Below, piece after piece: positions 63,342 through 64,000 of a stretch of 64,000 nucleotides of DNA. Positions within the stretch are counted from its first letter, which is position 1, and each line of letters starts with the position of its first letter. A model generated the notes under the pieces. That model ran no database searches. It was not told where the DNA came from and saw nothing but the letters and a program-made list of their open reading frames with translations. Source of the stretch: Tetrahymena elliotti 4EA. Taxonomy: Eukaryota > Ciliophora > Oligohymenophorea > Hymenostomatida > Tetrahymenidae. The stretch lies in contig JH720359.1 of NCBI GenBank assembly GCA_000231825.2, forward strand, positions 149,676 to 213,675, written 5' to 3'. Made by a program: the position numbers and the translations under genes.

Positions 63342-64000
63342 ATGCTTATAAAAGGTATTCCATCTTTGATAAGCAATCAATCAATTCTATTCAAACCTCT
63401 CTCTTTCACCTAAAAATTTGTTAACAATTTCAGTTCTGCTAACTAGATACCTAATGGAAGGCCAAAACCTAGAAAGGAATGGAATCCTGTTGAACATGGG
63501 TTATCATAAGATTTTGTTTTAACAAATTTCAGTGATTTAAAGGGGTGAGGGTGTAAGGTGCCACAAGCCAAGCTACTTAAATATCTTGAAAAGATAGGTA
63601 AAGGAGATATTGTTTCTGAAACTCCTGATGTTAGTGTTAGGCCCATTCGCAATACTAAAAGCAAAAAGATCATCTCAACAATTGATTTCTTTTATCCTAA
63701 TGTACACGATCCTTATTTGTAAGGTCGTATTTCTGCTTGTAATGTCTTATCAGATCTTTACAGTATGGCTGTAACTGACATAGATGTAGTTCTGATGGTC
63801 TTAGCTGTTTCAAATCGTATGAATGAAACTGAGAGAGAAGTAAATTTTGAATATTCTAAAATAACTAAAAATAAATCAACAAAATTAATAAAATATAACA
63901 CAAAATTATCTTTTTATTTCTGGTAAATTGATTATTTTTTATTAAAAAAAGGTTGTTACTAGTTTGATGATTTAAGGCTTTGATGAATGTGCTAATGATG
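63342..64000 (+). CDS. SPS2: Selenophosphate synthetase, predicted selenoprotein (5' part)
   Basis: Makes monoselenophosphate from selenide and ATP, the selenium donor for selenocysteine synthesis. Exon 1, 63342-63839, is 166 codons read through one TGA; exon 2 starts at 63952 and runs off the window. After a ~45-residue N-terminal extension ([20 protein letters not shown], possibly a mitochondrial leader) come [15 protein letters not shown], then TGA, then [15 protein letters not shown]. Next is [40 protein letters not shown] and [11 protein letters not shown], then [16 protein letters not shown]. These match SelD/SPS from the active site through the ATP-binding Asp (STIDFF) and the NVLSDLYSM helix. 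The TGA falls exactly where family members have Cys or Sec. A SECIS element would be needed in the 3' UTR, beyond this window. Confidence 0.92.
63546..63548 (+). other. In-frame TGA, predicted selenocysteine codon
   Basis: TGA at codon 69 of the selenophosphate synthetase frame, between GGG (Gly) and GGG TGT AAG (Gly-Cys-Lys). The family motif is G-[Cys/Sec]-G-C-K. Frames on both sides encode conserved residues, so it is not a true stop. Confidence 0.9.

Noticed and set aside
63443..63673. 76-codon minus-strand frame opposite selenophosphate synthetase
   Set aside because: Antisense shadow of the conserved + strand exon.
1..64000. CRISPR arrays, insertion sequences, rRNA or tRNA genes, telomeric repeats
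   Set aside because: None were seen on reading both strands; simple repeats present are short and AT-rich.
63349..64000. SECIS element inside the window for the Sec codon
   Set aside because: Eukaryotic SECIS elements lie in the 3' UTR, which is outside the window; no convincing SECIS core was seen in the visible part.

Overview
This is protein-coding DNA from a ciliate macronuclear-type genome, most likely Tetrahymena or a close oligohymenophorean relative. The genes only read through if TAA and TAG mean glutamine and TGA alone is the stop (genetic code 6). Conserved families such as Ubc9, Dhh1/DDX6, ribosomal uS2, kinesin and calpain all carry in-frame TAA/TAG, and all end in TGA. The DNA is strongly AT-rich, introns are short GT...TAG elements of about 45-200 nt, and one gene resembles a granule lattice (GRL) protein of secretory mucocysts. 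This is why I favour Tetrahymena. Everything was read by eye from the sequence, with family assignments from remembered motifs; no search was run.

Layout, left to right: the 3' end of an unknown + gene (to 343); APC11 RING subunit of the anaphase-promoting complex (+); a ribose-phosphate pyrophosphokinase-like protein with eroded catalytic loops (+); a very large HEAT-like repeat protein resembling MROH1 (+); an unexplained segment at 11.4-12.8 kb with pyrimidine tracts, two opposed open frames and hairpins; SUMO-conjugating enzyme Ubc9 (-); a degenerate tandem repeat; a Pus9/RluA-type pseudouridine synthase (-); a multi-membrane-span calpain of the DEK1/TML-calpain type (+); a C-terminal-motor (kinesin-14-like) kinesin (-); a SPOUT arginine methyltransferase of the SFM1 type (-); TRM6, non-catalytic subunit of the tRNA m1A58 methyltransferase (-); a 914-residue RING protein (+); Dhh1/DDX6 RNA helicase (-); ribosomal protein RPS0/uS2 (+) with a 1.1 kb intron carrying a long inverted repeat; a TMEM43-like membrane protein (+); a 56-bp tandem duplication; a long coiled-coil protein (+); a GRL protein (+); an unrecognised protein (-); and the 5' part of selenophosphate synthetase (+), cut by the window edge.

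The genes are a housekeeping mixture with no operon and no evident shared pathway. They cover protein modification and turnover, RNA modification and decay, cytoskeleton, translation, secretion and selenium metabolism. Gaps are AT-rich and typically 0.6-2 kb.

The most striking signal is in the last gene. Selenophosphate synthetase has an in-frame TGA exactly at the active-site Cys/Sec position. It is therefore predicted to be a selenoprotein in a code where TGA is the only stop. Other points worth following are the PRPS-like protein with altered PRPP and ribose-phosphate loops, the altered calpain motifs, the inverted repeat inside the RPS0 intron, and the unexplained hairpin block near 12.45-12.59 kb.
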